64,000 nucleotides of DNA from Canibacter sp052085365 (GCA_052085365.1 JBQDFP010000003.1:66695-130694); one strand, 5' to 3'; positions 18,305 to 27,625 are shown, counted from the stretch's first letter. Notes: generated by a model from the sequence alone, not told the origin. Made by a program: numbers and translations.

Positions 18305-19407
18305 ACACCGCCAGCATGCAGATCACAGGTGCTCCACTCACCTCAATTCGTGAATCAGACATTGACGACATTGCTCGCGGAGCGGCCGTGCTCGGAGCGG
18401 GCGGTGGCGGTGACCCGTACCTCGGGTCGCTCATTGCAAAACACGCACTCCAGTCAAACGGCCCGGTCGAACTGGTTGATCCGCAGCATGTGCCTCATGA
18501 CGCGCTAGTGCTTCCGGTTGCCATCATGGGGGCACCAACGGTGATTGTTGAACGTCCACCCGCCGGTGACGAACTTCGCCGCGCCGTTGGGGCACTGTCA
18601 AAACATTTGGGTCGCGACGTCACGCACATTGCTTTTTTTGAAGCCGGCGGGCTGAACTCCATGACCCCAATCCAAACAGCAGCCGAAACCGGTCTGCCAC
18701 TTATCGACGGTGACGGTATGGGGCGCGCATTCCCTGAACTTCAGATGGTGTCGTTCGCGCTCGACGGGGTCACCGCGTCTCCTATGGTGCTTGCTGACGA
18801 TAAAGGCAACACAGTACTGCTCGACACGGTCGACAATGTGTGGGCTGAACGATTGGCACGTGTCAGCACAGTCGAAATGGGGTGCTCTGCGCCTATCGCC
18901 CTGTACGCACATTCGGGTGAACAAACCAAGCGTGCGCAGATTCCGAACACGCTCACACTCACACGCGACATTGGCAAGCTGATTCGTGACGCGCGTGCTG
19001 AGCATCGCGACCCCGCAACCGCGTTGACTGACGCGATCGGCGGTCGTGTATTGCATCGCGGCAAGGTGAGTGATGTGAGCCGCCGCACCGAAGGAGGGTT
19101 CGTGCGCGGCACCTCAGTCATCGCAGGGCACGGTAAAGATGCTGGTGCCACGCTAGAGCTTGACTTTCAGAACGAAAATTTAGTTGCCAGGCGCGATGGC
19201 AAGCTCGTGGCGACAGTACCTGATTTGATTTGCGTTCTCGATGCTGACTCCGGCGAACCGATCACCACGGAAGCCCTACGGTATGGCTTCCGTGTGAGCG
19301 TCGTTGGGCTGCCGTGTGACCCACGCTGGCGCACTGAGGCTGGTTTGGAACTCGTCGGGCCACGCTATTTCGGGTACGACGTCGACTATGTGCCCGTCGA
19401 TAACTGA
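18301..19407 (+). CDS. DUF917 domain protein, hydantoin-utilisation type
   Basis: This 368-residue protein is of the DUF917 family, often annotated as a hydantoin-utilisation component but with no proven reaction. The N-terminus carries the family's glycine-rich segment GAAVLGAGGGGDPYLG, followed by MGAPTVIVERP and a central DGDGMGRAFPELQM. The C-terminal domain resembles the second half of the family (VPDLICVLDADSGEPI). Its start overlaps the HyuA-like stop (ATGA), so synthesis is coupled, and the two probably form a complex. Together with the permease it completes a three-gene uptake and processing operon. Confidence 0.88.
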   Translation: MNTASMQITGAPLTSIRESDIDDIARGAAVLGAGGGGDPYLGSLIAKHALQSNGPVELVDPQHVPHDALVLPVAIMGAPTVIVERPPAGDELRRAVGALSKHLGRDVTHIAFFEAGGLNSMTPIQTAAETGLPLIDGDGMGRAFPELQMVSFALDGVTASPMVLADDKGNTVLLDTVDNVWAERLARVSTVEMGCSAPIALYAHSGEQTKRAQIPNTLTLTRDIGKLIRDARAEHRDPATALTDAIGGRVLHRGKVSDVSRRTEGGFVRGTSVIAGHGKDAGATLELDFQNENLVARRDGKLVATVPDLICVLDADSGEPITTEALRYGFRVSVVGLPCDPRWRTEAGLELVGPRYFGYDVDYVPVDN

Positions 19408-19420
19408 AGCGGTGCAAAGC

Positions 19421-19426
19421 TAAACT
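19421..19426 (+). promoter_or_regulatory. Leaderless -10 element for the MFS gene
   Basis: TAAACT lies 7 nt before ATG 19434. No Shine-Dalgarno is present. Confidence 0.6.
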
Positions 19427-19433
19427 TGGCCAT

Positions 19434-20699
19434 ATGAGTCCGTCTCCCGCTGCCCAACTGTTGAAGGGCTTTGGGCTGGTGGTGTACGGACCGTCTGCCG
19501 CATACTCGATGGTGTTAGGCGCACTGCTCCCTGTCGTGCCGGTGCTGGCTCACGCATTTTCTGACAGTGTTGCAGTGGCAGCAGTAGCGGTCGCAATGCT
19601 CTCGATAGGTGAACTCGTTGGCAGTTTGCCTGCCGGGGCCGTGATTGCTCGCGTCGGCGAGAAACGAACCATGATCTTGTCGGGTCTGATCGGCTTGACC
19701 GGAGTCGCAATTATTGCACTTCTGCCCTCGCTCGCGTTCCTGTTCCTCGGTGGGTTTTTGGTTGGGGTTGGCTCGTCTGCATTTCAGCTTGCCCGTCACG
19801 CTGTCTTGACGATGTATACCCCGCTGCCGGTGCGTGCACGGGCTATGTCCCTCCTGGGTGGATCAGGACGCCTCGGGTTAAGCGTCGGCCCACTCGCTAC
19901 AGGGGCGCTCCTTTCACTTACGGCTGCGAACGGTGCGGTGATGATCTTTGTTGCCGCTATTCTGGCCGCAACGATTGCGTTGGTCGGGTTCAGCCCCGAA
20001 ATTACGGCAAAGCGCGTCCAACGTTCTTTTGATTTCCCTTCGGTGACGGTCAACGCTGAGCACTCTGCCGGTCAGAGTGAGCTACCCGGCCGGACCCCAA
20101 CGTTTTGGCAGGCAATTCGCGACGGTTTAACGGTGCTCTCAACACTTGGGATGGCAACGCTCACACTGTCACTGTTACGTTCGGGGCGACAGGCCATCAT
20201 TCCGCTGTGGGGTATTGCGATCGGCAGTGATGCGTCAACGATCGCGTGGGTGGCGGGCATGAGTGGCGCGCTCGACTTTCTGCTCTTTTACGCGAGCGGT
20301 CAGTTGATGGATCGCTACGGCAGGCTCGCCGCAGCACTGCCGGGAACAATCGGCCTGTCCGCCGGGTTTTTCGTGCTGTGGTTGAGTGAATTTTTCACCG
20401 GCCAGGTTGGGTGGTGGATCGCTGCCGCAGTACTTATGGGGCTCACGAACGGTGCTTCCAGCGGCATTGTGAAAACCCTCGGGTCGGATGTTGCGCCGAA
20501 GAACAACCCGGCACCGTTTTTGGGCGCCTGGAATACCCTCGCCGATGTTGGGACTGTGGCCGCACCACTGATCATTTCGGCCTTTACGGCAACGCTCGGT
20601 ATCGGTGTCGGCGCGCTGGCATTAACTGTGTGTGGCGTCGCTGGCGCGCTTGGTTTGTGGCGGTGGGTGCCGAAGTATGTGCCCCGCGTAAAACGTTAA
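19434..20699 (+). CDS. MFS transporter
   Basis: This is a major facilitator superfamily permease (421 aa, about 12 helices). The loop between helices 2 and 3 carries GAVIARVGEKRTMI, a variant of the GX3(D/R)XGXR(R/K) motif A, and a second copy between helices 8 and 9 reads GQLMDRYGRLAA. The two halves are joined by a hydrophilic loop near residues 190-220. Drug or metabolite export is the commonest role in this group, but no substrate can be assigned. It is separately promoted and ends with a 4-bp overlap against the convergent BrkB-type gene. Confidence 0.85.
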   Translation: MSPSPAAQLLKGFGLVVYGPSAAYSMVLGALLPVVPVLAHAFSDSVAVAAVAVAMLSIGELVGSLPAGAVIARVGEKRTMILSGLIGLTGVAIIALLPSLAFLFLGGFLVGVGSSAFQLARHAVLTMYTPLPVRARAMSLLGGSGRLGLSVGPLATGALLSLTAANGAVMIFVAAILAATIALVGFSPEITAKRVQRSFDFPSVTVNAEHSAGQSELPGRTPTFWQAIRDGLTVLSTLGMATLTLSLLRSGRQAIIPLWGIAIGSDASTIAWVAGMSGALDFLLFYASGQLMDRYGRLAAALPGTIGLSAGFFVLWLSEFFTGQVGWWIAAAVLMGLTNGASSGIVKTLGSDVAPKNNPAPFLGAWNTLADVGTVAAPLIISAFTATLGIGVGALALTVCGVAGALGLWRWVPKYVPRVKR

Positions 20700-21820
20700 C
20701 GTCTTTTCTTTTTTGACGTATACGTGTCCTGGATTCGTGCATAGGGTTCGAGCAGGCTCACATCGATACCGTCTGCCTGGCTCGCATCGATACCGGCTCG
20801 AGTGATCGCTCGAATGCGATCAAGTTCGGCTTGGTCTTTATCGGCGAGCTTTGGTGGTAGCCCGAGTGTGGTGTCGGTGCCGCAAACAATCCACGAGGAC
20901 GTGAACAGCAAAATGCGGCAAATAAAGTTGAACCACAACAGCAGTGCAATTATGACCACGAATGAGGCCAGGAGTGGGTTTTTACTGGCACCGCCGAGCA
21001 CTGATGTTCCGAGAATCGTCAGTACGAGCAGCGCGAACGCTCCGGGTATGCTGCCGACCCACAGTCGTTTATTTGGTGCGGGTACTTCAGCAAGGTAGCG
21101 GTGTATGGCCCACAGCACGAACCAGTAGCTCAAGAACATGAGTCCGTACCGCAGCAGTACACCCGCCCAACCGAACAACCAGTTTTCTGAGCTCAGCCCG
21201 AACCACTGCAATACCCCGGTCATGACACTTGATCCGACGACTGTGATACCTGCCGAGAGGACGATTAACACTCCGAATACTGCCGCGAGTGCGAAGTCAC
21301 GCAGTTTCAGCAGGAGCGGGTTTTTATACGCGATCGTTTCAAGGCCAAACAGGAGTCTGATCGCAGTACGAGTGCTCGTGAACCAGGTGATCACTAACAG
21401 CAGCAGCGAGGCACCTGCGATGATACTCGTCCAGCTCAAAGCACTGCCGCCGAGCAGCGTATTCACGTCAACCGCACCGTCGGCACCCAGCAGTCCGGGC
21501 ACGAGCGTATCGATTTGTTCAACGAGAATTTTCAGCAGTTCGGGACGGTTGCGTAAAAATATGCCGAAGACGCTGAATCCGACCCAGAGCGCCGCGAACA
21601 CCGCAAACAAGGCTTGGAAGCTCATCCCGGCTGACAGCACGTTGCCGCCGTGGTCACTCATGTGCGTGTTGGCTCGCATGACCCGGCTGCGCTGCAGTTT
21701 CTCTATCAGCTGCCCAACTTTGCCGGGCTGTTGATCTTTGGCCACAGACGACTCAGCCCCGTCTGATTTCTTCACAGAACTTTCGTTCTTTGAGGAATCG
21801 TTCGACGGGGCTGCAGTCAT
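20696..21820 (-). CDS. YihY/BrkB family membrane protein
   Basis: This inner-membrane protein (374 aa) belongs to the YihY/BrkB (YhjD-like) family. A charged, Ser/Lys-rich N-terminus (residues 1-45) precedes about six hydrophobic helices, with the family's early motif LSAGMSFQALFAVFAALW. A soluble acidic-then-basic tail ends in KKKRR. Family members have been linked to envelope functions and were once mis-described as RNase BN; no activity is certain. It lies downstream of sdhB on the same strand with a 36-nt gap, but its own leaderless promoter makes co-transcription optional. Confidence 0.85.
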   Translation of the reverse strand: MTAAPSNDSSKNESSVKKSDGAESSVAKDQQPGKVGQLIEKLQRSRVMRANTHMSDHGGNVLSAGMSFQALFAVFAALWVGFSVFGIFLRNRPELLKILVEQIDTLVPGLLGADGAVDVNTLLGGSALSWTSIIAGASLLLLVITWFTSTRTAIRLLFGLETIAYKNPLLLKLRDFALAAVFGVLIVLSAGITVVGSSVMTGVLQWFGLSSENWLFGWAGVLLRYGLMFLSYWFVLWAIHRYLAEVPAPNKRLWVGSIPGAFALLVLTILGTSVLGGASKNPLLASFVVIIALLLWFNFICRILLFTSSWIVCGTDTTLGLPPKLADKDQAELDRIRAITRAGIDASQADGIDVSLLEPYARIQDTYTSKKKRR

Positions 21821-21826
21821 GCCTCT

Positions 21827-21832
21827 AGCGTA
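21827..21832 (-). promoter_or_regulatory. Leaderless -10 element for the BrkB-type gene
   Basis: TACGCT on the minus strand ends 6 nt before the ATG at 21820, within the short gap after sdhB. Confidence 0.5.
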
Positions 21833-21856
21833 GCGTCATGCGTGCGCTTCGCGGAG

Positions 21857-22639
21857 TTATTTCACCTTTCCGCTGCGGATCGCGCTCTTCACCTCGGCAA
21901 TTGCCTGGGTGACCTGGATGCCACGGGGGCACGCGTCGGTGCAGTTGAAGGTGGTGCGGCAGCGCCACACGCCCTCTTTGTCATTGAGGATGTCGAGGCG
22001 AACCTGTGCCTGGTCATCACGTGAGTCAAAGATGAATCGGTGTGCGTTCACGATTGCTGCGGGGCCGAAGTATTGACCGTCAGTCCAGAACACGGGGCAT
22101 GACGAGGTGCACGCAGCACACAGAATGCACTTGGTGGTGTCATCGAAGCGCTCGCGCTCTTCAATGGTCTGATGGCGTTCTTTCCCTGGTTCTGCGGCAG
22201 TGTTTGACTGGAAGAACGGCTGCACGGCACGGTATGCGTCGAAGAACGGTTCCATGTCAACAATGAGGTCTTTTTCTAGCGGAAGTCCTTTAATCGCTTC
22301 AACATATACGGGTTTCGTAATGTCGAGGTCTTTAATCAGGGTCTTGCACGCGAGACGGTTTCGGCCGTTGATACGCATGGCGTCTGATCCGCAAATACCG
22401 TGGGCACAGCTACGACGGAAGGCAAGTGTGCCGTCCTGGTCCCATTTGATGCTGTGCAGGGCGTCGAGAATACGATCCGTGGGGAACATTTCCACGTCAA
22501 AGTCTTCCCAGTACGCATCTTCCCGGTTTTCGGGATTGTAGCGGCGAATCAGCAGCGTCACCGTGAACGGTTTCGGTGCTTCTTCTGGGGTTACTTCGGC
22601 GTCGTCCTGAGTGGGCGCCTCGACAGTCGCAGTGCTCAT
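21857..22639 (-). CDS. sdhB: Succinate dehydrogenase iron-sulfur subunit
   Basis: This is the electron-transfer subunit of complex II (260 aa), carrying electrons from SdhA flavin to quinone. The [2Fe-2S] ferredoxin domain shows SCAHGICGSDAM plus a later Cys in RNRLAC. The C-terminal domain has CILCAACTSSCP and CRTTFNCTDACP for the [4Fe-4S] and [3Fe-4S] clusters. ATG 22639 lies 2 nt after the sdhA stop with AGAGGAAG upstream; the ORF's longer start inside sdhA is not used. Order sdhC-sdhD-sdhA-sdhB on the minus strand is the standard operon. Confidence 0.96.
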   Translation of the reverse strand: MSTATVEAPTQDDAEVTPEEAPKPFTVTLLIRRYNPENREDAYWEDFDVEMFPTDRILDALHSIKWDQDGTLAFRRSCAHGICGSDAMRINGRNRLACKTLIKDLDITKPVYVEAIKGLPLEKDLIVDMEPFFDAYRAVQPFFQSNTAAEPGKERHQTIEERERFDDTTKCILCAACTSSCPVFWTDGQYFGPAAIVNAHRFIFDSRDDQAQVRLDILNDKEGVWRCRTTFNCTDACPRGIQVTQAIAEVKSAIRSGKVK

Positions 22640-22641
22640 GT

Positions 22642-24456
22642 CTAGTACTTCCTCTCCATCGGCTCGTAGCGTGTCATCACCACGGGCTTCCAATCAAGCT
22701 TGATGTGGTCTTCTGGGTCCGCTGAGTGCGGGTCTCCCACGAGGTACGCCATCGTATGCTTCATGTATTTTTCGTCGTTACGATCTGGGTAGTCGTCACG
22801 CATGTGGCCGCCACGGCTTTCCTTACGGTTTCGCGCAGCGTACGTCAACACTTCTGCAAGGTCGAGCAGGAAGCCGAGCTCGATGCCTTCCAGCAAGTCG
22901 GTGTTAAAGCGTTTGCCGTGGTCGTGAATCGCAATGTTCTGGTATCGCAGACGCAGGTCGTGAATCACTTTCAGCACGTTGGTCAGCGACTCTTCGGTGC
23001 GGAACACCTGCGCGCCACGGTCCATCGTTTCTTGCAGTTCGCGGCGAATGCCGGCAACGCTTTCGTTGCCCTTCGTGTCGCGCAGCATGGCAACCAGTTC
23101 GCGAATCTCCTTGGTGGGATCTTCGGGAAGGTCAATAAAGTCTGCAGTCTTCACGAAGTCCGCAGCATTGTTGCCTGCGCGCTTTCCGAACACGTTAATG
23201 TCGAGCAGCGAGTTGGTGCCGAGACGGTTCGATCCGTGCACGGAGACACAGGCGCACTCGCCAGCGGCGTACAGGCCCGGAACGATGTTTTCGTTGTCTT
23301 GCAGCACTTCTGCGTTGTTGTTGGTGGGGATTCCACCCATTGCATAGTGCGCGGTCGGGAACACGGGCACCGGTTCGGTGACCGGGTCGACACCCAGGTA
23401 GGTGCGTGCGAACTCAGTAATATCGGGCAGCTTCGTTTCAAGCACTTCGGCGCCCAAGTGGGTGCAGTCCAGATAGACGTAGTCTTTGTTGGGGCCAGCG
23501 CCACGACCATCAAGCACCTCTTGCACCATTGAGCGCGCAACAATGTCACGCGGTGCGAGGTCTTTAATCGTGGGTGCGTAGCGTTCCATGAAGCGTTCAC
23601 CGGATGCGTTACGCAAGATCGCGCCTTCACCGCGCGCGCCTTCGGTCAGCAGAATACCGAGGCCCGCGAGACCGGTCGGGTGGAACTGGTAGAACTCCAT
23701 GTCTTCCAGGGGCAGTCCTTTGCGCCAAATGATGCCAACACCGTCGCCGGTGAGGGTGTGCGCGTTTGACGTGGTTTTGAAGATCTTGCCGAAACCACCG
23801 GTTGCAAAAATCACTGATTTTGCTTGGAAGACGTGCAATTCACCGGTTGCGAGCTCGTAGGAGACGACACCTGCGACGCGTTTGTTCCCGTTTTCGTCTT
23901 CGCCCATGGCGAGGTCGAGTGCATAGAACTCGTTGAAGAAGTTCACTTCGTTCTTAACGCAGTTCTGGTACAGGGTTTGCAGAATCATGTGACCGGTACG
24001 GTCGGCGGCATAGCATGCGCGGCGCACGGGCGATTTGCCGTGTTCGCGAGTGTGGCCACCGAAACGGCGCTGGTCAATGTTGCCTTCGGGTGTGCGGTTA
24101 AACGGCAGACCCATGTTTTCCAGGTCGATTACCGCATCAATAGCTTCTTTCGCAAGAATCTCGGCAGCGTCTTGGTCGACGAGGTAGTCGCCACCTTTCA
24201 CAGTGTCGAAGGTGTGCCATTCCCAGTTGTCTTCTTCGACGTTGGCAAGAGCGGCAGCCATTCCGCCCTGTGCGGCACCGGTGTGCGAGCGGGTCGGGTA
24301 CAGCTTGGTGATGACCGCGGTGCGGGCTTTCGGCGCAGCTTCAATTGCTGCACGCATGCCGGCGCCACCGGCACCAATGATCACAACATCGTATTTGTGA
24401 TAGGTCACGCCGTCTTTTACGACGATCTCTTCATCAGCTTGTGTAGTGCTGTTCAA
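22642..24456 (-). CDS. sdhA: Succinate dehydrogenase flavoprotein subunit
   Basis: This catalytic subunit of complex II (604 aa) oxidises succinate to fumarate with covalently bound FAD. The dinucleotide motif is VVIGAGGAGMRAAIEA. The flavin-linking region is RSHTGAAQGGM, with the His that forms the 8-alpha-histidyl bond. Active-site segments are EFYQFHPTGL, GEGAILRN, the arginine in APRDIVARS and PTAHYAMGGIPTN. The tail ESRGGHMRDDYPDRND is typical. All catalytic positions I can check are present. It lies between sdhD (30 nt upstream) and sdhB (2 nt downstream). Confidence 0.97.
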   Translation of the reverse strand: MNSTTQADEEIVVKDGVTYHKYDVVIIGAGGAGMRAAIEAAPKARTAVITKLYPTRSHTGAAQGGMAAALANVEEDNWEWHTFDTVKGGDYLVDQDAAEILAKEAIDAVIDLENMGLPFNRTPEGNIDQRRFGGHTREHGKSPVRRACYAADRTGHMILQTLYQNCVKNEVNFFNEFYALDLAMGEDENGNKRVAGVVSYELATGELHVFQAKSVIFATGGFGKIFKTTSNAHTLTGDGVGIIWRKGLPLEDMEFYQFHPTGLAGLGILLTEGARGEGAILRNASGERFMERYAPTIKDLAPRDIVARSMVQEVLDGRGAGPNKDYVYLDCTHLGAEVLETKLPDITEFARTYLGVDPVTEPVPVFPTAHYAMGGIPTNNNAEVLQDNENIVPGLYAAGECACVSVHGSNRLGTNSLLDINVFGKRAGNNAADFVKTADFIDLPEDPTKEIRELVAMLRDTKGNESVAGIRRELQETMDRGAQVFRTEESLTNVLKVIHDLRLRYQNIAIHDHGKRFNTDLLEGIELGFLLDLAEVLTYAARNRKESRGGHMRDDYPDRNDEKYMKHTMAYLVGDPHSADPEDHIKLDWKPVVMTRYEPMERKY

Positions 24457-24486
24457 CAGTCAATTCTCCTTGTTGTGATGCTGCGT

Positions 24487-24930
24487 TTAGAGATTTGCGC
24501 AGAACGAAGCGACGAGCTCAGGATCAGCGCCTTCTGGGCAGGGGTCAAAGGTCCAGGTGACGAGCGTACCCAGCAGAATAAGCAGCGCTGCCGCCAAGAA
24601 GATCGCAATCTTCAAAAACTTCGCGGCTCCTGCTTTGCTGACGTAGTCGTTGACGATGGTGCGCATACCGTTCGAGCCGTGAATCAGCGCGAGCCACAGC
24701 ATGAGGGTGTCCCACACTTGCCAGAACGGGTTTGCGAGTTTACCGCCCACGAAACCGAAGTCGAGCGCGTGAATACCGTCGCCGACCATCAGGTTGGTGA
24801 ACAGGTGACCGAAGATCAAGATCACCAAGAGCACGCCTGAAGCGCGCATAAAAATCCAACCGTATTTTTCCCAGTTGGTGCCTTTGCCTTCGCGATAGAA
24901 GGGAGTGTCTACTACTGCATTGCTGGTCAT
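24487..24930 (-). CDS. sdhD: Succinate dehydrogenase membrane anchor subunit D
   Basis: This small hydrophobic anchor of complex II (147 aa) has three predicted transmembrane helices. The first runs from about WIFMRASGVLLVILIFGHLF, whose RASG and His resemble the quinone-site Arg/Ser and heme ligand positions of the family. HGSNGMRTIVNDY is also characteristic. ATG 24930 follows GGAGGGAG; the ORF's upstream extension overlaps sdhC and is dropped. It sits 14 nt after sdhC. The C-terminus has two Cys residues (DPCPEG, FCANL) of unknown meaning. Confidence 0.92.
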   Translation of the reverse strand: MTSNAVVDTPFYREGKGTNWEKYGWIFMRASGVLLVILIFGHLFTNLMVGDGIHALDFGFVGGKLANPFWQVWDTLMLWLALIHGSNGMRTIVNDYVSKAGAAKFLKIAIFLAAALLILLGTLVTWTFDPCPEGADPELVASFCANL

Positions 24931-24944
24931 GGTGTGCTCCCTCC

Positions 24945-25361
24945 TTAGTGACCGAAGACGTTCATCAGGTGACGTGGCGTGAAGCCAATCATCAAGATGA
25001 CCCACAGGACGATAACGATCCAGAACATGGCGCGCTGGTATTTAACGCCCTTGCTCCAGTAATCGATGAGAATAATGCGCAGGCCGTTCAATGCGTGGAA
25101 GGCGACCGCTCCCACAAGCGCGACCTCACCAATTCCCATGACCGGGTTCTTGTACGTGCCGATTACAGCGTTGTAAGCCTCAGGGCTGACACGAATTAGT
25201 GCAGTGTCGAGGACGTGCACCAACAAGAAGAAGTAGATAGCGACACCGGTAATACGGTGGAGCACCCAGGACCACATACCTTCGTTGCCACGATATAGGG
25301 TGCCACCGACCTTCACGCGTTTGCGCTTAGCCGGTTCTGCTTGAGCCGTTTGGGCTGACAC
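24945..25361 (-). CDS. sdhC: Succinate dehydrogenase cytochrome b556 subunit C
   Basis: This heme-binding anchor of complex II (138 aa) is the first gene of sdhCDAB. The N-terminus is basic and cytosolic; SWVLHRITGVAIYFFLLVHV holds the family Arg and His residues for quinone and heme. HALNGLRIILIDY is the second family motif. GTG 25361 is chosen because AGGAGG lies 7 nt upstream; the 15 extra residues of the longer ORF (starting MIEAFCLK) are not family-like. The operon promoter must lie in the 160-bp gap shared with the divergent manC gene. Confidence 0.93.
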   Translation of the reverse strand: MSAQTAQAEPAKRKRVKVGGTLYRGNEGMWSWVLHRITGVAIYFFLLVHVLDTALIRVSPEAYNAVIGTYKNPVMGIGEVALVGAVAFHALNGLRIILIDYWSKGVKYQRAMFWIVIVLWVILMIGFTPRHLMNVFGH

Positions 25362-25510
25362 GAACGTCCTCCTCAGAGTTCTTTTTAGGCAAAAAGCCTC
25401 TATCACTCGCGTCTCAGTCGGAAAGTTACGCTGGCTGAGAATAAGCTGCGACTTCCATTATTGCACCTTTCTCGCTCAGGCCGGAACACGGCACGTGTTT
25501 GTGGAATTGC

Positions 25511-25516
25511 TAGGGT
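25511..25516 (+). promoter_or_regulatory. Leaderless -10 element for manC
   Basis: TAGGGT ends 7 nt before ATG 25524, with no ribosome binding site. This is why 25524 is chosen over the longer ORF start at 25461. Confidence 0.6.
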
Positions 25517-25523
25517 GTGCCTC

Positions 25524-26669
25524 ATGAACCTTTCCGACTCGCAGCGTCATTCTCAGGGCGCGGTGAACCCGCATTTCTGGGGAATCATCCCGGCTGGCGG
25601 CGTTGGGTCACGCCTGTGGCCCGTGTCGCGCGCGAATGCTCCGAAGTTTCTGCTTGACCTGACGGGCAGTGGTCGTTCCCTGTTGGAAAGCACGTGGGCA
25701 CGGCTTGAGACTGTGGTACCGAAAGACCAAATCATGGTGGTCACCGGCGCGACGCATCGTGATTCAATCACCGAGCAGTTGCAAGATCTTATTGCCGAGA
25801 ATCTGGTCACCGAAAGCGAACCAAAAGACTCATCGGCTGCAATCGGACTGGCGGCTGCGCTGATTGAACGTCGCGACCCTGACGCAATTGTGGGCTCCTT
25901 CGCGGCAGATCACGTGATTCGGGGGCAGCTCCTGTTCGAACGAGCCGTCAACACAGCGGTCCGTGCGGCCGAGCAGGGGTCGATTGTGACCATCGGAATC
26001 CACCCCACGCACCCCGCCACCGGCTTTGGCTACATTAAGGCCGGCAAGCCACGCACCGATATTGCACCGTTTGACGTGTACGGGGTGCGGAAGTTTGTTG
26101 AAAAACCCAGCAAACAGACCGCAAAGAAATATATTAACCGCGGCGACACCCTGTGGAACGCCGGTATGTTTATTGCTCGAGCTGATGTGCTGCTGCAACA
26201 GATGGCCGTATCGGCACCCGAACTGGTTGCAGGGCTACGTGAAATTGCAGCGGCCTGGGACTCCCCCGACGCCGCCGCAGTGCGTGAACGTATTTGGCCG
26301 ACCCTGCCGAAGATCGCAGTTGATTACACCGTGGCAGAACCGGCAGCTGCCGCGGACAATATGGTCTGTGTGGCCGCGCACTTCGAGTGGGACGATGTCG
26401 GCGATTTCGCGAGCGTCGCAAATCTTTTGACGCGCGGGCGCTGGAATGACCTTGCGGTGCTCGGCGATGATGATGCTCAAGTATTGGCTGAGGGATCGAG
26501 CGGCATTGTGGTCGCGAACCAACCACGCCTGGTCACCATTGTGGGAATGAAAGACGTGGTGGTGGTTGACACTGAAGACGCGCTCCTGGTGACCGACAAA
26601 GATCACGCGCAGGATGTCAAGAAACTCGTGGGACGGATCCGCCAGCAGGGGGACGCGGGAGTTTTGTAA
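25524..26669 (+). CDS. manC: Mannose-1-phosphate guanylyltransferase
   Basis: This nucleotidyltransferase (381 aa) makes GDP-mannose from mannose-1-phosphate and GTP for mannosylated envelope glycans. The pyrophosphorylase signature GGVGSRLWPVSRANAPKFLL opens the protein, with the activating Lys in the PKF segment. EPKDSSAAIGLAAAL and FAADHVI follow, then GFGYIKAG, a VEKPSKQTA lysine loop and TLWNAGMFI. There is no fused isomerase domain (type II PMI), so it is the monofunctional form, comparable to Rv3264c. It is divergent from sdhC. The phosphomannomutase-like PmmB at 11733 could supply its substrate. Confidence 0.9.
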   Translation: MNLSDSQRHSQGAVNPHFWGIIPAGGVGSRLWPVSRANAPKFLLDLTGSGRSLLESTWARLETVVPKDQIMVVTGATHRDSITEQLQDLIAENLVTESEPKDSSAAIGLAAALIERRDPDAIVGSFAADHVIRGQLLFERAVNTAVRAAEQGSIVTIGIHPTHPATGFGYIKAGKPRTDIAPFDVYGVRKFVEKPSKQTAKKYINRGDTLWNAGMFIARADVLLQQMAVSAPELVAGLREIAAAWDSPDAAAVRERIWPTLPKIAVDYTVAEPAAAADNMVCVAAHFEWDDVGDFASVANLLTRGRWNDLAVLGDDDAQVLAEGSSGIVVANQPRLVTIVGMKDVVVVDTEDALLVTDKDHAQDVKKLVGRIRQQGDAGVL

Positions 26670-26719
26670 ATTTGTGAGATTTTGGTGTGGTGTTAAGGGT
26701 TGAGTGCCACACTGAAGAC

Positions 26720-27550
26720 ATGTCTGAAAACACAGTCCCAGAAATTACTCTCAACGACGGCCAGAAGATTCCTCAGCTTGGCTTCGGGGTATTCATGGTC
26801 GATCCTGATGAAACCGAACGCATTGTGACCGATGCGCTCGAGGCAGGCTATCGCCACATCGACACCGCCGCTATTTACGGCAACGAAGACGGTGTGGGCC
26901 GAGCAATCGCAAAGTCAGGTATTGATCGTGATGAACTGTTTGTGACCACGAAGCTGTGGAATGACCGTCACCGTGACGCAAAGAACGCGCTTGAGGAGTC
27001 GCTTGAGAAGCTCGGACTGGCAGAAGTGAATATGTACCTGATTCACTGGCCAGCACCGAAAACCGGTGATTTTTTGACCGCGTGGCGCACTCTTGAAGAG
27101 CTTCGTGAAGCTGGGCTCACCCGATCTATCGGGGTGTCAAACTTCCTGCCGCAGCATATTGAAGAGCTTGTGAAGCACGCGGACGTGCCTCCTGTGGTGG
27201 ACCAGATCGAGCTTCACCCGGCCTATCAGCAGCGTGATGTCACTGACGTGGCGCGAGATATCGGTATCGAAATTGAGGCGTGGGGTCCGCTCGGGCAGGG
27301 CAAATACGATCTCTTCAGTGAAGCACCGGTGGCTGCTGCCGCGAAAGCACACAATGTGACCCCTGCTCAGGCCGTGCTGCGTTGGCACTTACAGCTGGGC
27401 AACATTGTCTTCCCGAAGTCGAACAGCGCTGAACGGATGCGTGAAAACTTCGACCTGTTTGGGTTTGAACTCACTGACAACGAGGTTGCGGCGATCTCGG
27501 CACTTGACCGTGGTCAGCGGGGCGGGCCGCATCCGCTTGATGTTGACTAG
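26720..27550 (+). CDS. Aldo/keto reductase
   Basis: This NADPH-dependent oxidoreductase (276 aa) belongs to the AKR5-like group, often with 2,5-diketo-gluconate or small aldehyde activity. The (alpha/beta)8 barrel shows LGFGVFMVD, the catalytic Asp and Tyr in GYRHIDTAAIYGNE, the Lys in VTTKLWND and the His in YLIHWP. The cofactor contact region is FPKSNSAERMRENFDLFGF. ATG 26720 is chosen over 26687 because it gives the normal family N-terminus; no Shine-Dalgarno is evident. It ends in a strong terminator. Substrate is unknown. Confidence 0.9.
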   Translation: MSENTVPEITLNDGQKIPQLGFGVFMVDPDETERIVTDALEAGYRHIDTAAIYGNEDGVGRAIAKSGIDRDELFVTTKLWNDRHRDAKNALEESLEKLGLAEVNMYLIHWPAPKTGDFLTAWRTLEELREAGLTRSIGVSNFLPQHIEELVKHADVPPVVDQIELHPAYQQRDVTDVARDIGIEIEAWGPLGQGKYDLFSEAPVAAAAKAHNVTPAQAVLRWHLQLGNIVFPKSNSAERMRENFDLFGFELTDNEVAAISALDRGQRGGPHPLDVD

Positions 27551-27581
27551 GGGTCTCACCTGAAGTTGTGACGCGATAACG

Positions 27582-27625
27582 CGCAAACGCCCGGCCTGCT
27601 GAGAAAGCAGTGCCGGGCGTTTGCG
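27582..27625. terminator. Terminator between aldo/keto reductase and ccsB
   Basis: A perfect 14-bp stem (CGCAAACGCCCGGC, 27582-27595 and 27612-27625) extends by five more pairs (CTGCT/AGCAG) past a one-base bulge, closing a GAGAA loop. It lies between two converging genes. Confidence 0.85.
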
